From Moraxellaceae bacterium (GTDB lineage Bacteria > Pseudomonadota > Gammaproteobacteria > Pseudomonadales > Moraxellaceae), in assembly GCA_004173455.1 (NCBI GenBank), contig SECL01000006.1:51829-115828 (forward strand): DNA of 64,000 bases, read 5' to 3'. Made by a program: the position numbers and the translations under genes. Each line of letters opens with the position of its first letter. Within the stretch, counting starts at the first letter, position 1. The notes under the pieces are model-generated. The model worked only from the letters and a program-made list of their open reading frames with translations, had not been told where the DNA came from and searched no databases. This document shows positions 16,544 through 27,001 of this stretch, piece by piece.

Positions 16544-18853
16544 TCACCCCCCTGTTGATTCGGTCTGGTCAGTTGATCCCGCTACCAGACCCGCTAACGG
16601 AATCTGAATACACAAACGAGTGCCGGTCTTTTCCTGTTTTGACTGTTGTAGCTGCTGTGACTGCACTTCAAGCTGGCCATTGAGTACCTGTAGGCGCTGC
16701 CTAAGATTATTGATGCCTTGTCCGGTATTTTTTCCGGTTTCAGCCTTCCCATGAGCCTCATGCACAAGGTCAAAGCCGCTGCCATTATCCTCAAGCACCG
16801 TCACCAGCCTGCCCTGCTGCTGACTAATATGAATGAGCACGCTGGATGCCTGCGCATACTTGATAATGTTGCTCAGTAGTTCACGCATGATCGAAATATA
16901 GTTTTTGTAGGTCTGGTAATTAAGCGGCATGCTGTCGTCTTCCAATTTGACCACCCAGTCCAGTGCAATACCCGCTTCTTGTAAGCGCTGGCGCGTTTCC
17001 TGATGCAATGCATCCAGCACGCTGGTCAACGCCAGCCCCTGTCCAGTCATGCCGCTAATAATGGTGCGCATATCAGCAATGGACTGCCGGATGACCTGCT
17101 TGGTTTGCGTCAAGTCTTGCTGGTGCAAACCTGAAAGCAAGCGCGACCCAATGTCATCATGCAAATCCCGCGCAATCCGGCTACGCTCCTCGCACACGCC
17201 ACGATCATAGGCAAACCGGCTGTCATCGGCGCGCTGAATCAGGGTAATTAAATCACGAGTCAGGTTACAATCTTGCCCGGAAAACAGGCTCCGCCCCTGC
17301 CGTGGATATTGAAGCCGCAATGCCGGAATATCACCAATTGCCGGTAGTATGAGCGCCAGTCCGTCAGCCGCTAGCAGAGGCTGGCTATTGGCAGGAATCA
17401 TGGATTGCTTAAATGGCTGTTCAACCAGCGGCTCATTGCTTTGAATTACGGCGATTTCTTCAATTTCCAGAGGCTGAAACAGGCGCTCAAGCAATTGCTG
17501 CCATTGCTGGCGACGGTTTTGTCCGGTGTTGGCAAAGGAAATATCCAGCACCACCTGAAACAGCTCTTCCTGTTTTAGGCTGTCTTTTAATAAAAAACGC
17601 CGCTGCAACAGGCCGCGTACCGGCAGCCACAATAACCCACAAATCAGTACAGCCAAACCAAAAGACAGCATTGGGCTTAGTACCATAATCAGCAAGGCAT
17701 CAAGCAACACCAGCACAATCGCGCCGGCCAGCCAGAACAAAATACCAAAGGCCCACTGGTCAAGCTCAAACAGCCGGTAACGCTTGAGTCCCACTGCAAT
17801 ACCAATTGTCACCAGTAAAAAAAACCCAAACGCATAACCCTGTGACAGGCTGGTTTCAACCCCCAGCAACTGAATACTTTGCACCAGAAACACAAACAGC
17901 CCGCAACTCACCAGAATACAGGCTGCAAACCAGCGTAAGGCAGCGCGTGCGCGTGGATCATGGCAATTGATGCGCCACTGCCACAATGCCAGCACAATCG
18001 CGCCCAGCATTTGCAAGGTAACCGGCAAATCACCGCCCATGCTGGGTTCTGGTAGCAGGTACAAGCTATCCGCCAATAACCACAGTACGAAAAAAGCCGG
18101 CACCAACCACAACCATGCGGGTCGAACCAGCACTTTGGGATACACCAGAAACAGGCAAACCAGCGCACTGCCATACAGCAACGCGCCAGCCGTGTTGACA
18201 ATCACAAGTCCATGCAACAACTGACCGTCCAGTGCCAGATCACGGGTGCTATAAATCGCAGCAGCAAAGGCAAATACCGGATACATGGCGTTTTGTACAG
18301 CAAATACTTTTGCCGCAAGATCGTGAGGCCGCAACGCCCAGATCCAGCAGCCCAGCAAAAAGCCCAGTGAACTGACTGCCAACTGAAACCAGAACACGAC
18401 AGGCAAATTGCCAACCGGACGATGTCTCGCCACGGGAATGTCGGTATAGCGAATGGACTGATCTGCTGTGAGCCGCCAGCCGACACGGACTTGCTGATGT
18501 TGCTTGAGCTGAGCATACAAGACAGTTTGCCGGTCAAATAACTGCTGCATGGCCGCATAACTTTCCAGAAAATGCGGATCTTCGACCAGATCCTTATCAG
18601 TAATAGCAAAGGCAGGCTGGTTTGCAACGCGCAGACTCACCAGCTCAGCACCTACCGGAATCTGTGCATGAATGCTGCTGATAATCCGGATCGCTTTTGT
18701 AGGATATTGCGGATTTTCCTTGTCTAAGACAGCAAGGCTTAAACCACTATACGGTTGGTGAATGGCACATAAAATCGTCAAGAGCAGTGCCAGCCCGATC
18801 AAGCAGGTTGCAACAATCAAACGCGTTCCTGGCGTTATTACCTGCTTTAGCAT
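16544..18853 (-). CDS. Membrane sensor histidine kinase (HisKA_3 type)
   Basis: A 769-aa sensor. A first membrane segment near residues 12-30 is followed by an extracytoplasmic domain to about 150, then a run of about eight hydrophobic segments to about 425, and a cytosolic linker. The dimerisation motif ERSRIARDLHDD puts the phospho-accepting His at 565. The ATPase domain shows the N box (RELLSNIIKYAQ, near 657), G1 (LEDNGSGFD, near 687) and G2 (GQGINNLRQRL). This is the NarX/DesK-like kinase class partnered with LuxR-type regulators. The multi-span sensor suggests detection of a membrane or lipophilic signal, which is inference. First gene of the two-gene operon. Confidence 0.9.
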   Translation of the reverse strand: MLKQVITPGTRLIVATCLIGLALLLTILCAIHQPYSGLSLAVLDKENPQYPTKAIRIISSIHAQIPVGAELVSLRVANQPAFAITDKDLVEDPHFLESYAAMQQLFDRQTVLYAQLKQHQQVRVGWRLTADQSIRYTDIPVARHRPVGNLPVVFWFQLAVSSLGFLLGCWIWALRPHDLAAKVFAVQNAMYPVFAFAAAIYSTRDLALDGQLLHGLVIVNTAGALLYGSALVCLFLVYPKVLVRPAWLWLVPAFFVLWLLADSLYLLPEPSMGGDLPVTLQMLGAIVLALWQWRINCHDPRARAALRWFAACILVSCGLFVFLVQSIQLLGVETSLSQGYAFGFFLLVTIGIAVGLKRYRLFELDQWAFGILFWLAGAIVLVLLDALLIMVLSPMLSFGLAVLICGLLWLPVRGLLQRRFLLKDSLKQEELFQVVLDISFANTGQNRRQQWQQLLERLFQPLEIEEIAVIQSNEPLVEQPFKQSMIPANSQPLLAADGLALILPAIGDIPALRLQYPRQGRSLFSGQDCNLTRDLITLIQRADDSRFAYDRGVCEERSRIARDLHDDIGSRLLSGLHQQDLTQTKQVIRQSIADMRTIISGMTGQGLALTSVLDALHQETRQRLQEAGIALDWVVKLEDDSMPLNYQTYKNYISIMRELLSNIIKYAQASSVLIHISQQQGRLVTVLEDNGSGFDLVHEAHGKAETGKNTGQGINNLRQRLQVLNGQLEVQSQQLQQSKQEKTGTRLCIQIPLAGLVAGSTDQTESTGG

Positions 18854-19173
18854 GGCGTTCTACTCTATTTGTGTAGGCATTATGAATGATGGGATTGTAT
18901 GAGGTATCCTTTCTATTTATAAAGTATTTTTCAATAGCTTTAAAAACATTCTTTAATGAAATGAATAAATCATCTGGCTAGCCACAAAGCTATTTCTAGC
19001 GATTTTTATCTCAACCCACTGTTTTTATTTATTATTTTAATTTTTAAGCGTTTTTATATTAAATAAACGCATGAAGAAAAATTGAAGCAGCCTGTTTTTT
19101 ATTCTATTTTTAGTATTTAAAAACAGGCTGCTTCCACGTGGTCGATGCGTCAAATTACACCATAACCAATCGC
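18854..19173. other. AT-rich intergenic stretch with hairpins
   Basis: This 320-base gap separates the kinase start from the receptor stop. It holds the kinase promoter region, a small GCGTTT...AAACGC hairpin near 19047-19070, and the long inverted repeat at 19085-19133. I see no gene. Confidence 0.6.
19085..19133 (-). terminator. Long inverted repeat, probable terminator of the TonB receptor gene
   Basis: Arms AAGCAGCCTGTTTTT (19085-19099) and AAAAACAGGCTGCTT (19119-19133) match perfectly over 15 bases around an AT-rich 19-base loop. It lies 41 bases past the stop of the receptor gene and is followed on the minus strand by a further T-rich stretch. Confidence 0.6.
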
Positions 19174-21366
19174 TTAAAACTTATAACGCACGCCCAAGGT
19201 CACATTGCGTGGCGCACCATAGTTCATGCTATTGGCACCAATCCCTTCGTAGTACTCTTTGTCGAACAGGTTTTCAAGGTTGAGCTGAACACTGATATTC
19301 GGGTCAACTTGATAGCCCAGCAAGGCACTAGCCAGCACAATATCACCTTGCTCAATACCCCTAACACCTGTGCCATCATAGGTTTTACTTCTGTAGTTTA
19401 AACCTGCACCGGCACGCCATTTGTCCATCTTATACTTCACAAACAGGTTTGATGTGGTACGTGCACTGTTAGTATTGAACTTTTGATCATTGGCATCCTT
19501 GGCTTCAAAGTTGGCAATACCAAAGTTAATACCCCAGTTGTCATTAATCTCACCGTCCATTTCAAATTCAACGCCCTCACTCACCACGCCATCCACATTA
19601 CGATAAGCCTGTTCTAACTTACCATTAACGCTAATGTTGACAGGAGCATTCAAAGCGTCCTTGATACCTACTGCAACATTACTCTGTTCAATACGGAATA
19701 CTGACAATGCTGTATTTAAACGACCACCAAACCACTCACTTTTAATGCCCGTTTCATAATTTTTGCCCACCGTGGGATCAAGATATTCAGCATTCATATC
19801 ACGGCGACTTTGCGGTTTAAAAATACTGGTATAGCTGGCATAGACCGAATGATCGGAAGCGACATCATAAACCAGACCCAGATAAGGCGTGATTTCATTG
19901 TTAAATTCACGATTGCCCTTGCCATCTTTGGCTTCATATTCCCAGTTGGAAATGCGCGCGCCAGCCACTATTTTTAATGCGTCCATCAACTGGAAACGTC
20001 CAGCCAGATAAGCACCTGTCTGTGTGGTGGTATTGGGCACGGTAATTTGATCCAGATCAACCGGCAAAATGAGCTGCGTCGCCATATTGGAAAAATCAAG
20101 TGCATCAACATTGAGGACATTTTGACCTGTGTAAAATGAGCCTCCATATTTGCCATGTTTTAATTCTTTTTGATTCCACGACCCACCAAAAATCACTTCT
20201 TGATCAAAGTCAAATAACGTGAATGGAACATTAATGAAAATATCAGCATTATTTTCATCGTTTCTTTCTTCTGACATATAAACCGATACATCATCGATAC
20301 CATTCACACTTTTATTGCTGGCTTTATCCACATCGCCATACACGTACAACAATGCCGATTCTTTATCATCACGGCGATAGGAATAGTTAAGGTTTAAATT
20401 AATATCGCCATAGAGCTTGTGTTTAAGGCCAGCAAATAACGCCGTGGTATCGGTATTCCAATAAGTCCAGTCGGAGCTTACGGTTAGCGAGCGATCAAAT
20501 TGGGTACGGCTGCCATCATTATAAAATGCCGGCAAGCCACCCCAGCGAATGCCATCACGGTTTAATTCCTGATAGGTTGCTGCCAGCGATAAACTGGTGC
20601 TGTCGCTCATGTCATAATCAATCGCCGCATAGGCCACATTGCGCTCACGAGAATAAAAATCCATAAACGAATTTTCATCCGAGTGCTTGACAAATACTCG
20701 CCCACGCAGCGAACCATCGGCATTGAGCGGTGCTGAAATATCTGCATTGCTGGCGTAACTGTCCCACGATCCTACCGACGCATTCACGCTACCGGTTAAC
20801 TCGGTGGCATTGGCGTGCTTGCGAATAAGATTTAAGCCAATGGCTGGGTTGCCAGCACCGGTCATTAAGCCATTAGCGCCTTTTACCACTTCTACCCGGT
20901 CAAAAATACTCAAATCCATGTCGCCTTCGGACAGGTTTAGCGTACTGGGTAAGCCATCAATCAAAGAATAGTCGACTTGAAATCCACGCGCATAATAGCT
21001 TTGACGCTCGTCGGTGCGGCTTGCTGTCACACCTGTCACCGTGCTCATCAACTCTTGTAATGAGTCAATATTGCGGTCATCCAGATACTCACGGGTATAG
21101 ACTTTTACCGCTTGCGGGGTATCGCGTAAGGACAGGTTTAATTTGGTGGCGGTACTGGCCGAATCGACGGTATAACTTTCTGATTCCTCTGTGACGGCAC
21201 TTTTTCTGGCCGTAATCACGATCGTCGACAACGAGGAATTGAGACTTTCTGTCTGATTGGATTCTACGGCAGCAGCGGTTTTGCTGAGTAGGCAACCCGA
21301 GGCCAGAAAGCCCATTTGTATTGCCACATATAGCGGCTTCATAGTGAAGTTTGAGATTTTAAACAT
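19174..21366 (-). CDS. TonB-dependent siderophore receptor (FpvA/FhuE-like)
   Basis: A 730-aa outer-membrane receptor. I chose the ATG at 21366 (MFKISNFTMKP) because AAGGG lies about 10 bases upstream; the longer reading frame opens only with a TTG. A signal peptide is followed by LSTIVITARK (TonB box region), a plug domain (LSLRDTPQAVKVYTREYLDDR, RVEVVKGANGLMTGAGNP) and a 22-strand-type barrel ending GVRYKF with the terminal aromatic residue. The plug resembles ferric-siderophore receptors of the TIGR01783 type. A Fur-box-like sequence lies about 210 bases upstream, so iron repression is expected. No siderophore synthesis genes are in the window. Confidence 0.93.
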   Translation of the reverse strand: MFKISNFTMKPLYVAIQMGFLASGCLLSKTAAAVESNQTESLNSSLSTIVITARKSAVTEESESYTVDSASTATKLNLSLRDTPQAVKVYTREYLDDRNIDSLQELMSTVTGVTASRTDERQSYYARGFQVDYSLIDGLPSTLNLSEGDMDLSIFDRVEVVKGANGLMTGAGNPAIGLNLIRKHANATELTGSVNASVGSWDSYASNADISAPLNADGSLRGRVFVKHSDENSFMDFYSRERNVAYAAIDYDMSDSTSLSLAATYQELNRDGIRWGGLPAFYNDGSRTQFDRSLTVSSDWTYWNTDTTALFAGLKHKLYGDINLNLNYSYRRDDKESALLYVYGDVDKASNKSVNGIDDVSVYMSEERNDENNADIFINVPFTLFDFDQEVIFGGSWNQKELKHGKYGGSFYTGQNVLNVDALDFSNMATQLILPVDLDQITVPNTTTQTGAYLAGRFQLMDALKIVAGARISNWEYEAKDGKGNREFNNEITPYLGLVYDVASDHSVYASYTSIFKPQSRRDMNAEYLDPTVGKNYETGIKSEWFGGRLNTALSVFRIEQSNVAVGIKDALNAPVNISVNGKLEQAYRNVDGVVSEGVEFEMDGEINDNWGINFGIANFEAKDANDQKFNTNSARTTSNLFVKYKMDKWRAGAGLNYRSKTYDGTGVRGIEQGDIVLASALLGYQVDPNISVQLNLENLFDKEYYEGIGANSMNYGAPRNVTLGVRYKF

Positions 21367-21572
21367 ATCAGCACAACCCTTAAATACACTTGCTTTTCGC
21401 ACAGCGTCAACTTGACCAGCGAATGTATTATTTGCCCTGCCCTGTTTAGCAATGTAGCCAGTCAATTAGAGTGTTGCGAGCTTTAAATACGCAACTATCC
21501 CATCTAAAAACAGATAGCTAAGACAACAACACAATTCCCAAAATTTCGGCAAGAAATTAACATAATAATAAC

Positions 21573-21591
21573 GATAATGATATTAGTTATC
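21573..21591. promoter_or_regulatory. Fur-box-like site upstream of the siderophore receptor
   Basis: GATAATGATATTAGTTATC matches 16 of 19 positions of the classical Fur consensus GATAATGATAATCATTATC. It lies in the leader of an iron-siderophore receptor gene, where Fur sites are expected. Binding by Fur is inferred. Confidence 0.7.
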
Positions 21592-21911
21592 ATTAATAAT
21601 TAATTTTTATTTAAGAATGAACAAAGACAGAATTAAATTTTTATATAAATAGTCGTCATGCGTTTATGAAAAAATGAGCAAAATTGGCTTGGCCAGTTTA
21701 GGTTAGCAGTTGAGGCTCTTGCGGTGGCACGGACTTGGCAAAATGGATAGTCAAACCCAACGCATTTAGGATTGTTTGATATAAATGGCGGCTGATAGCG
21801 CTGTTTATTCAGACTGCCTTGGACAGTCAAAAGTATGCAGAAAATGATCAAAAAAGTTAAAGTTATTATTTTATAGATAGTTAAGACGATACCGGAAAGT
21901 ATAAAACGCAT

Positions 21912-21937
21912 AAAAAAAAGTCACTCGGGTGAGTGAC
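21912..21937 (-). terminator. Terminator of tRNA-Met
   Basis: GTCACTC (21920-21926) pairs with GAGTGAC (21931-21937) and is followed on the minus strand by eight T. It lies 8 bases past the CCA end of the tRNA. Confidence 0.9.
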
Positions 21938-21945
21938 CTATAAAA

Positions 21946-22022
21946 TGGTGGCTATGGCGAGACTCGAACTTGCGACCCCAGCATTATGAGTGCTGTGCTC
22001 TAACCAACTGAGCTACATAGCC
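21946..22022 (-). tRNA. tRNA-Met (CAT), elongator type
   Basis: A 77-base cloverleaf with encoded CCA. The acceptor stem GGCTATG pairs with CATAGCC, the anticodon loop is CTCATAA (CAT), and the T loop is GTTCGAGTC. It matches the elongator tRNA-Met of enterics closely, including GTAGCTCAGTTGGTTAGAGC in the D arm. A lysidine-modified tRNA-Ile2 also reads CAT, but the stem sequence favours Met. Confidence 0.95.
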
Positions 22023-22037
22023 TTAAACTGTGCGCGC

Positions 22038-22066
22038 ATTATCATTATTTCTTTGACTGCCGTCAA
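22038..22066 (-). promoter_or_regulatory. Promoter of tRNA-Met
   Basis: On the minus strand TTGACG (22061-22066) and GATAAT (22038-22043) are spaced by exactly 17 bases. A GC-rich GCGCGC discriminator follows, typical of stringently controlled stable-RNA promoters. Confidence 0.75.
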
Positions 22067-22130
22067 GCATATTTCAGCACGTGCGCATAAAAAGCAGGCA
22101 AATAAATCAAATTATTTTTCAGGAATCAGG

Positions 22131-22495
<365 letters not shown>

Positions 22496-22538
22496 GGCGC
22501 GCATAGTAGCAAAAAAAGTCAGGCTGTGCTGTTAATTT

Positions 22539-22808
22539 TCAGCCGTTTTTTTCAGTTTCCTTTTGGGCAGTTAACTTTTCATATTTTTGCATCAGGACTT
22601 GGAGGCTTTCTACATGTTCAGGATCATGCGGAATGCAATCCACTGGACAAAATAACTGACATTGCGGCACATCAAAGTGCCCGACGCATTCGGTACACAG
22701 GTCAGGATTAATCTCATAGATTTCCTCACCCATAAAAATGGCCTGATTGGGACAAACCGGCTCGCACACATCACAATTAATGCATTCCAGCGTAATTTTT
22801 AAAGCCAT
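22539..22808 (-). CDS. yfhL: YfhL-type 2[4Fe-4S] ferredoxin
   Basis: An 89-aa ferredoxin. Cluster motifs are CINCDVCEPVCP (CxxCxxCxxxC) and CTECVGHFDVPQCQLFCP, where eight extra residues between the second and third cysteines mark the YfhL/Allochromatium-type ferredoxins with low-potential clusters. A charged C-terminal helix (VLMQKYEKLTAQKE) is usual. It follows the coaD gene by 39 bases in the same direction, a pairing common in gammaproteobacteria. It likely passes electrons to an unidentified partner in the cytosol. Confidence 0.92.
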   Translation of the reverse strand: MALKITLECINCDVCEPVCPNQAIFMGEEIYEINPDLCTECVGHFDVPQCQLFCPVDCIPHDPEHVESLQVLMQKYEKLTAQKETEKNG

Positions 22809-22847
22809 GGTTTATCCCGGTTGTATCAGCAAAACTACCCGTCTTTT

Positions 22848-23375
<528 letters not shown>

Positions 23376-23502
23376 TTAACAAAAATCAGTGCGCAAAAAC
23401 TGGTTTTTCATTTTAGGGCGATAACAGGCGTTATTGTTATAACCAAAATTAACGAAAGCCAACCGCAAAAATTGGGTAAACTAGTGTTCTTACTGGATAT
23501 TG

Positions 23503-23988
23503 ATGAATATGAATAAAGCAACTGTCAAAAAACTGCATCAGGGCGGTACGATTGCCCAAAACCGGCGCGCCCGGCATGATTATTTTATTGAAGAAAAATT
23601 TGAAGCTGGCATGGCGCTGCTGGGTTGGGAAGTCAAATCCTTGCGCGCGGGCAAAATGAACCTATCCGAAAGCTATGTCATTTTTAAAAATGGCGAAGCG
23701 TTTTTGTTTGGCAGCCAGATCATGCCGCTGTTGTCCGCCTCAACGCATGTGGTTCCCGAGGCCAATCGCACCCGCAAGCTGCTGTTATCACGCCGTGAAA
23801 TTGAAAAACTGATGGGCGCAGTCAATCAAAAAGGCTATTCCTGCGTGCCTTTGGCTTGCTACTGGAAAGGCGCGTTGGTCAAATGCGAAATTGCGCTGGT
23901 CAAAGGCAAGCAAATGCATGACAAGCGTGCGACCGAAAAAGACCGTGACTGGTCACGTGAAAAACAGCGTGTGTTTAGGACTGCCTAA
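23503..23988 (+). CDS. smpB: SsrA-binding protein SmpB
   Basis: A 161-aa RNA-binding protein that delivers tmRNA to stalled ribosomes in trans-translation. Recognised by [40 protein letters not shown] and the C-terminal tail [20 protein letters not shown], which is disordered until it enters the mRNA channel. The ATG at 23503 has GGA five bases upstream; the ATG at 23509 is an alternative. The tmRNA gene itself is not in the window. Confidence 0.96.
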   Translation: MNMNKATVKKLHQGGTIAQNRRARHDYFIEEKFEAGMALLGWEVKSLRAGKMNLSESYVIFKNGEAFLFGSQIMPLLSASTHVVPEANRTRKLLLSRREIEKLMGAVNQKGYSCVPLACYWKGALVKCEIALVKGKQMHDKRATEKDRDWSREKQRVFRTA

Positions 23989-24314
23989 ACACCGCTTTTA
24001 TTTAAATCCTAGTAGCGCTATAAAAATTTTAATTTAAACTACAAATCATAACCTCATCCCTTGAAATCAACGGCCTAACAAGCTTTTTTACTAGTTTTCT
24101 AAATCCGTCACTTAATATGATCTTTCTAAATTATCCGCTTTGATATATTGCATGGCATGTTTTCAATAAATTTCCTAAGTACGCGTGTATTCAACAGTTT
24201 TATCAATATATCTTATCAGCCTATCTGAAGGTGATTCCTGTAAATGCCGCCATAGACCCCTGCAAAACGTGGTAACATACTGCGCTTAAAATTTAGTCCT
24301 TGCTGGGTAATTAA
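23989..24314. other. Intergenic stretch upstream of cysD
   Basis: A 326-base AT-rich gap between smpB and cysD. I see no gene or RNA. It should contain the cysD-cysN promoter; a CysB-type site is expected from the pathway but I could not define one by eye. Confidence 0.5.
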
Positions 24315-25223
24315 ATGACTGAGGAAAGACTCACACATCTGAAACAGCTTGAAGCTGAAAGCATTCACATCATTCGTGAAGTTGCAGCCGAATTTGATAA
24401 TCCGGTGATGCTGTATTCCATTGGCAAGGATTCTGCGGTCATGCTGCATCTGGCCATGAAAGCATTTTACCCGGCCAAACCTCCGTTTCCACTCATGCAT
24501 GTGAATACCGGCTGGAAATTTAAGGAAATGATTACCTTTCGTGATCAAATGGCCAGGAAGCTGGGTCTGGAGCTGATTGTTCACCAGAACCAGGAAGGCA
24601 AAGAGGCAGGAATTAATCCTTTTACCCACGGTAGCTCCAAATATACCGACATCATGAAAACGCAGGCGCTCAAGCAGGCACTGGACAAATACCAGTTTGA
24701 TGCGGCTTTTGGTGGCGCGCGCCGTGATGAAGAAAAATCCCGTGCCAAGGAACGTGTGTATTCTTTCCGTGATTCCAAGCATCGCTGGGATCCAAAAAAC
24801 CAGCGTCCTGAGCTATGGAATATTTACAACGGCAAGGTCAACAAAGGCGAAAGCATTCGTGTGTTTCCGCTGTCCAACTGGACTGAGCTGGACATCTGGC
24901 AATATATCTACCTCGAGCAAATTCCACTGGTTCCGCTGTATTACGCGGCCGAGCGTCCGGTGGTTGAGCGTAATGGCACGCTGATTATGGTGGACGACGA
25001 GCGCATGCCATTGCGTGAGGGCGAAGTGCCGCAAATGAAGTCAGTGCGCTTCCGTACGCTAGGCTGCTATCCATTAACGGGTGCGGTTGAATCGACAGCC
25101 GACACGCTCCCTGAGATCATTCAGGAAATGTTGCTGACCACCAGTTCAGAGCGTCAAGGTCGCATGATTGACCATGATGAAGCCGGCTCGATGGAAAAGA
25201 AAAAGCAGGAAGGCTATTTCTGA
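24315..25223 (+). CDS. cysD: Sulfate adenylyltransferase subunit 2
   Basis: A 302-aa ATP-PP-loop enzyme that makes adenosine 5'-phosphosulfate from sulfate and ATP, with GTP hydrolysis by its partner CysN. The PP-loop is [13 protein letters not shown] near residue 36. [31 protein letters not shown] and the C-terminal [20 protein letters not shown] are all CysD signatures. Cytosolic heterodimer. The cysN gene follows after 108 bases in the same direction. Confidence 0.97.
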   Translation: MTEERLTHLKQLEAESIHIIREVAAEFDNPVMLYSIGKDSAVMLHLAMKAFYPAKPPFPLMHVNTGWKFKEMITFRDQMARKLGLELIVHQNQEGKEAGINPFTHGSSKYTDIMKTQALKQALDKYQFDAAFGGARRDEEKSRAKERVYSFRDSKHRWDPKNQRPELWNIYNGKVNKGESIRVFPLSNWTELDIWQYIYLEQIPLVPLYYAAERPVVERNGTLIMVDDERMPLREGEVPQMKSVRFRTLGCYPLTGAVESTADTLPEIIQEMLLTTSSERQGRMIDHDEAGSMEKKKQEGYF

Positions 25224-25331
25224 TAAAAAATACTGGCGCTGGCATCGTTTGATTCCTGCGCCAGTGCTTTTCCTGATTGCGCTAAAACCATCGTATAGAA
25301 GCTACCGTATAGAATTTTTGGAGTTATTCGA

Positions 25332-26945
25332 ATGTCTCATCAGTCCGAGCTGATTAGCCAGGATATTTTGGCCTACTTAAAGCAGCATGAACAAAAAGAC
25401 CTGCTCCGCTTTTTAACCTGCGGCAACGTGGATGACGGTAAAAGTACCCTCATTGGCCGCCTGCTGTATGATTCCAAACTGATCTATGAAGATCACCTGC
25501 AAGCCGTAACCCGTGACAGTAAAAAAGTCGGCACCACTGGCGATACACCCGATCTGGCATTGCTGGTAGATGGCCTGCAAGCCGAGCGCGAGCAAGGCAT
25601 CACCATTGATGTGGCTTACCGTTATTTCTCGACCGAAAAACGCAAGTTCATCATTGCCGATACCCCCGGCCATGAACAATATACCCGCAACATGGCTACC
25701 GGTGCCTCCACCTGTGACCTTGCCATTATCCTGATTGATGCGCGTTATGGGGTGCAAACCCAGACCCGCCGTCACAGCTACATTGCTGGCCTACTGGGCA
25801 TCAAGCATATTGTGGTGGCCGTCAATAAAATGGACTTGCTGGATTACTCGCAAAGCCGCTTTGATGACATCAAACAGGATTACCTGAATTTTGTGGAACA
25901 ACTGGGCAACCGTAAGCCAAGTGAAATTCATTTTGTGCCCATGTCTGCCCTCAACGGCGACAACGTGGTTAATGTTTCAGAACATACCCCGTGGTATCAG
26001 GGTCAGACCCTGATGCAGATTCTGGAAACGGTGCAAATCAACCGTGATACCGCCAAGCGTGATTTCCGCTTTCCGGTGCAGTATGTCAATCGCCCAAATC
26101 TGGACTTCCGTGGCTTTGCTGGCACCGTTGCACTAGGTTCTGTGCGCGTGGGGGATGCCATTGTGGCGCTACCTTCCGGTAAGTGTAGCACGGTTAAGGA
26201 AATCGTCACTTTTGATGGCAATCTGCAACAAGCATCTGCCGGGCAAGCTGTCACGCTTACTCTCAATGATGAAATTGACATTAGCCGTGGCAACATGCTC
26301 ACCCATGCTGACAGCACGCCACTGATTTCTCGTGCTGTGCGTGCCACTGTGGTCTGGATGACCGAGCAGCCTCTCGTTAAAGGGAAGCTCTACAATATCA
26401 AGGTGAGCACCCAAAATGTGCCCGCTGTGGTAAGCCAGATAAACTACCGCGTGGATGTCAATACCCTTGAGCAAGACACGGCCGAACAGGTTGAACTCAA
26501 CGGCATCGCCGATGTGGTGGTGGAGTTTGACACCCCGATTGCGTTTGATCGTTATGCAGATAGCCGCTATACCGGTTCGTTTATCTTTATTGATCGCCTG
26601 AGCAACGTCACTATTGGCGCAGGCATGATTGAAGAGTCCGTTCAACTGTCTGATCAGCAGCGTCCAGTGAGTGCTGAAGAGCGTGCAGCACGTCTAGGTC
26701 AAAAACCAGCCGTATTGGGTTTATCCGCGTCCTTGTTTGGCCAAACTGAAGCACTTGAGCGGCTGTTATTACAACGCGGCATTGTATCCATTGCCAATGC
26801 AGAACTCTCCGTGCGTGAAATTGACCTGCTACGCGCTACAGGTATTACACTATTGGTGAGTGAGCAAGCTCAATCTGACTCAGCAGTAACCGCAACCACT
26901 CTTGAAGAAGCAGTTGAGCAAATTGTTGAATTTGTTCGGTTGTAA
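25332..26945 (+). CDS. cysN: Sulfate adenylyltransferase subunit 1 (GTPase)
   Basis: A 537-aa EF-Tu-like GTPase that drives APS synthesis by CysD. G motifs: G1 GNVDDGKST near residue 30, G2 [12 protein letters not shown]3 [11 protein letters not shown] and G4 NKMD. Two beta-barrel domains follow to about residue 440. A TTGGAG ribosome binding site precedes the ATG. After [18 protein letters not shown] a C-terminal tail of about 85 residues resembles the start of the fused APS kinase of CysNC but has SASLFGQT where GLSGSGKS would be, so it cannot bind ATP as a P-loop kinase. No separate cysC was seen here. Confidence 0.96.
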   Translation: MSHQSELISQDILAYLKQHEQKDLLRFLTCGNVDDGKSTLIGRLLYDSKLIYEDHLQAVTRDSKKVGTTGDTPDLALLVDGLQAEREQGITIDVAYRYFSTEKRKFIIADTPGHEQYTRNMATGASTCDLAIILIDARYGVQTQTRRHSYIAGLLGIKHIVVAVNKMDLLDYSQSRFDDIKQDYLNFVEQLGNRKPSEIHFVPMSALNGDNVVNVSEHTPWYQGQTLMQILETVQINRDTAKRDFRFPVQYVNRPNLDFRGFAGTVALGSVRVGDAIVALPSGKCSTVKEIVTFDGNLQQASAGQAVTLTLNDEIDISRGNMLTHADSTPLISRAVRATVVWMTEQPLVKGKLYNIKVSTQNVPAVVSQINYRVDVNTLEQDTAEQVELNGIADVVVEFDTPIAFDRYADSRYTGSFIFIDRLSNVTIGAGMIEESVQLSDQQRPVSAEERAARLGQKPAVLGLSASLFGQTEALERLLLQRGIVSIANAELSVREIDLLRATGITLLVSEQAQSDSAVTATTLEEAVEQIVEFVRL

Positions 26946-26960
26946 TTCTCATAGGTAATA

Positions 26961-26984
26961 AAAAAGCGGCTTAAGCCGCTTTTT
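26961..26984. terminator. Bidirectional terminator after cysN
   Basis: A perfect palindrome: AAAAAGCGGC, loop TTAA, GCCGCTTTTT. It lies between the convergent cysN and 478-aa surface-protein genes and can end both transcripts. Confidence 0.92.
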
Positions 26985-27001
26985 TATTGGAATAAAACTT
27001 A

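Larger units (their letters stand above)
21367..21945. other. Receptor leader and AT-rich spacer up to tRNA-Met
   Basis: This 579-base stretch holds the receptor promoter with a Fur-box-like site (21573-21591) and the tRNA terminator (21912-21937). A 92-codon frame at 21633-21911 is not supported as a gene. Confidence 0.5.

Noticed and set aside
21633..21911. 92-codon frame with a hydrophobic N-terminus between the receptor and tRNA-Met
   Set aside because: Its ATG lies at the T run of the tRNA terminator, there is no ribosome binding site, and the second half shows no protein-like pattern.
24216..24782. 188-codon frame on the minus strand
   Set aside because: Antisense to cysD, whose motifs are complete; the frame is a by-product of codon use.
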